Assembly: GCA_030629475.1 (NCBI GenBank)
Contig: DAOVOU010000165.1
Span: 1 to 5,552, forward strand
Direction: 5' to 3'
DNA: 5,552 bases
DNA from: Desulfobacterales bacterium
GTDB taxonomy: Bacteria > Desulfobacterota > Desulfobacteria > Desulfobacterales > C00003060
This document shows positions 5,271 through 5,552 of the stretch, one piece after another (positions within the stretch are counted from its first letter, which is position 1; each line of letters starts with the position of its first letter). The translations under genes and the position numbers were made by a program. A model generated the notes under the pieces. That model made no database searches. It saw only the letters and a program-made list of their open reading frames with translations, and was not told the origin of the DNA.

Positions 5271-5370
5271 TTCCTCCGCTCTTATCTTCCCCTGTTCCCA
5301 CTTCTCGTGGCCCCAGCCCTTGAAGCACCAGAAAGAGGGTCCAAGAACGTGCGAATTTCCAGAAATTATT

Positions 5371-5400
5371 ATTGTTAACATACGACCTTTGGGTTTGCAA
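5371..5400 (-). promoter_or_regulatory. Weak candidate sigma-70-type promoter for rpsB
   Basis: On the minus strand TTGCAA (5400-5395, 4 of 6 to TTGACA) is followed after 18 bases by AACAAT (5376-5371, 4 of 6 to TATAAT), inside the most AT-rich part of the upstream region. This would give a leader of roughly 140 nt. The match is weak. A TTGACG at 5423-5418 has no -10 at suitable spacing. Confidence 0.22.
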
Positions 5401-5487
5401 CATAATTTGCACGGCAACGTCAAAGTTGATTCTGGTTTGGTCAAATTAGAGGGAGTTGCAAAACGTTTAAATCCGTACTGTTTTCAA

Positions 5488-5526
5488 GGCGTCAGCCGCA
5501 AATCCGAATACCCGCCTGCCAACGCC
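5488..5526. other. Dyad near the right edge
   Basis: GGCGTCAGC (5488-5496) and GCCAACGCC (5518-5526) form a nine-base stem when read as the minus-strand RNA, using two G-U pairs, with a 21-base loop. Neither strand shows a U-run after the stem, so I do not call a terminator. It may belong to an upstream gene's 3' region or to a longer structured leader cut by the edge. Confidence 0.35.
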
Positions 5527-5552
5527 TGAGACAGCATTCAGCTTATGTGCCG

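Larger units (their letters stand above)
5222..5552 (-). other. rpsB upstream region and probable mRNA leader
   Basis: No credible gene is present on either strand. Reading toward rpsB, there is a wobble-containing stem near the right edge (5526-5488), then an AT-rich stretch around 5404-5361, then a GC-richer leader with two small hairpins (5310-5298 and 5270-5249), then the ribosome site GGAGG at 5231-5227. S2 represses its own mRNA through the rpsB leader in enterobacteria; whether this leader does the same cannot be judged from one sequence. Confidence 0.6.

Noticed and set aside
5203..5277. Leader peptide starting at TTG 5262 behind the GGAGG at 5277-5273
   Set aside because: The frame is short, the start codon is rare, spacing is long, and it overlaps the rpsB start out of frame. 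The GGAGG may be chance in a G-rich leader.
5488..5526. Terminator or tRNA at the right edge
   Set aside because: The stem relies on G-U pairs, has a 21-base loop and no U-tract, and there is no cloverleaf or CCA end.
5233..5529. 98-codon plus-strand frame and two minus-strand frames in the rpsB leader
   Set aside because: No ribosome site, recognisable domain or composition typical of the neighbouring genes; the minus-strand frames overlap the rpsB start out of frame.

Overview
This window is a stretch of the bacterial rpsB-tsf-pyrH-frr-uppS-cdsA cluster. All genes are on the minus strand, so reading in the direction of transcription starts at the right edge. The order is rpsB (ribosomal protein S2), tsf (EF-Ts), pyrH (UMP kinase), frr (ribosome recycling factor), uppS (undecaprenyl diphosphate synthase), cdsA (phosphatidate cytidylyltransferase). 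At the extreme left edge are what look like the first codons of dxr, the usual next gene. The proteins are canonical. The gene order, the mid-range GC content and the short 199-residue EF-Ts suggest a Gram-negative bacterium, plausibly a deltaproteobacterium (Desulfobacterota). That assignment is inference; nothing in the window fixes the taxon.

Layout from right to left: 5222-5552 is the rpsB leader, with two small stem-loops and at best a weak promoter. rpsB and tsf abut with no spacer. A 225-bp gap between tsf and pyrH is filled almost entirely by a 7-bp tandem repeat. pyrH, frr and uppS overlap one another. A gap of about 200 bp between uppS and cdsA holds a second, different 7-bp repeat family as two facing arrays. 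A third 7-bp repeat begins inside the cdsA stop codon. The 454-bp cdsA-dxr gap also holds a BIME-like pair of REP hairpins and a diverged dispersed repeat of about 56 bp.

The genes serve translation (S2, EF-Ts, RRF), pyrimidine nucleotide supply (UMP kinase) and envelope lipid synthesis (UppS, CdsA, and Dxr for isoprenoid precursors). This is the familiar coupling of growth functions in one operon.

The unusual part is not coding. Every real gap in this operon is occupied by a period-7 repeat, each with a different heptamer and each with units in the opposite orientation on the other side. The tightly packed junctions have none. The tsf-pyrH array is the most striking: 26 consecutive heptads in unbroken register, bounded on the far side by inverted units that could form a 27-bp stem. 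I see no new protein system here; the candidate novelty is this intergenic heptad-repeat architecture.
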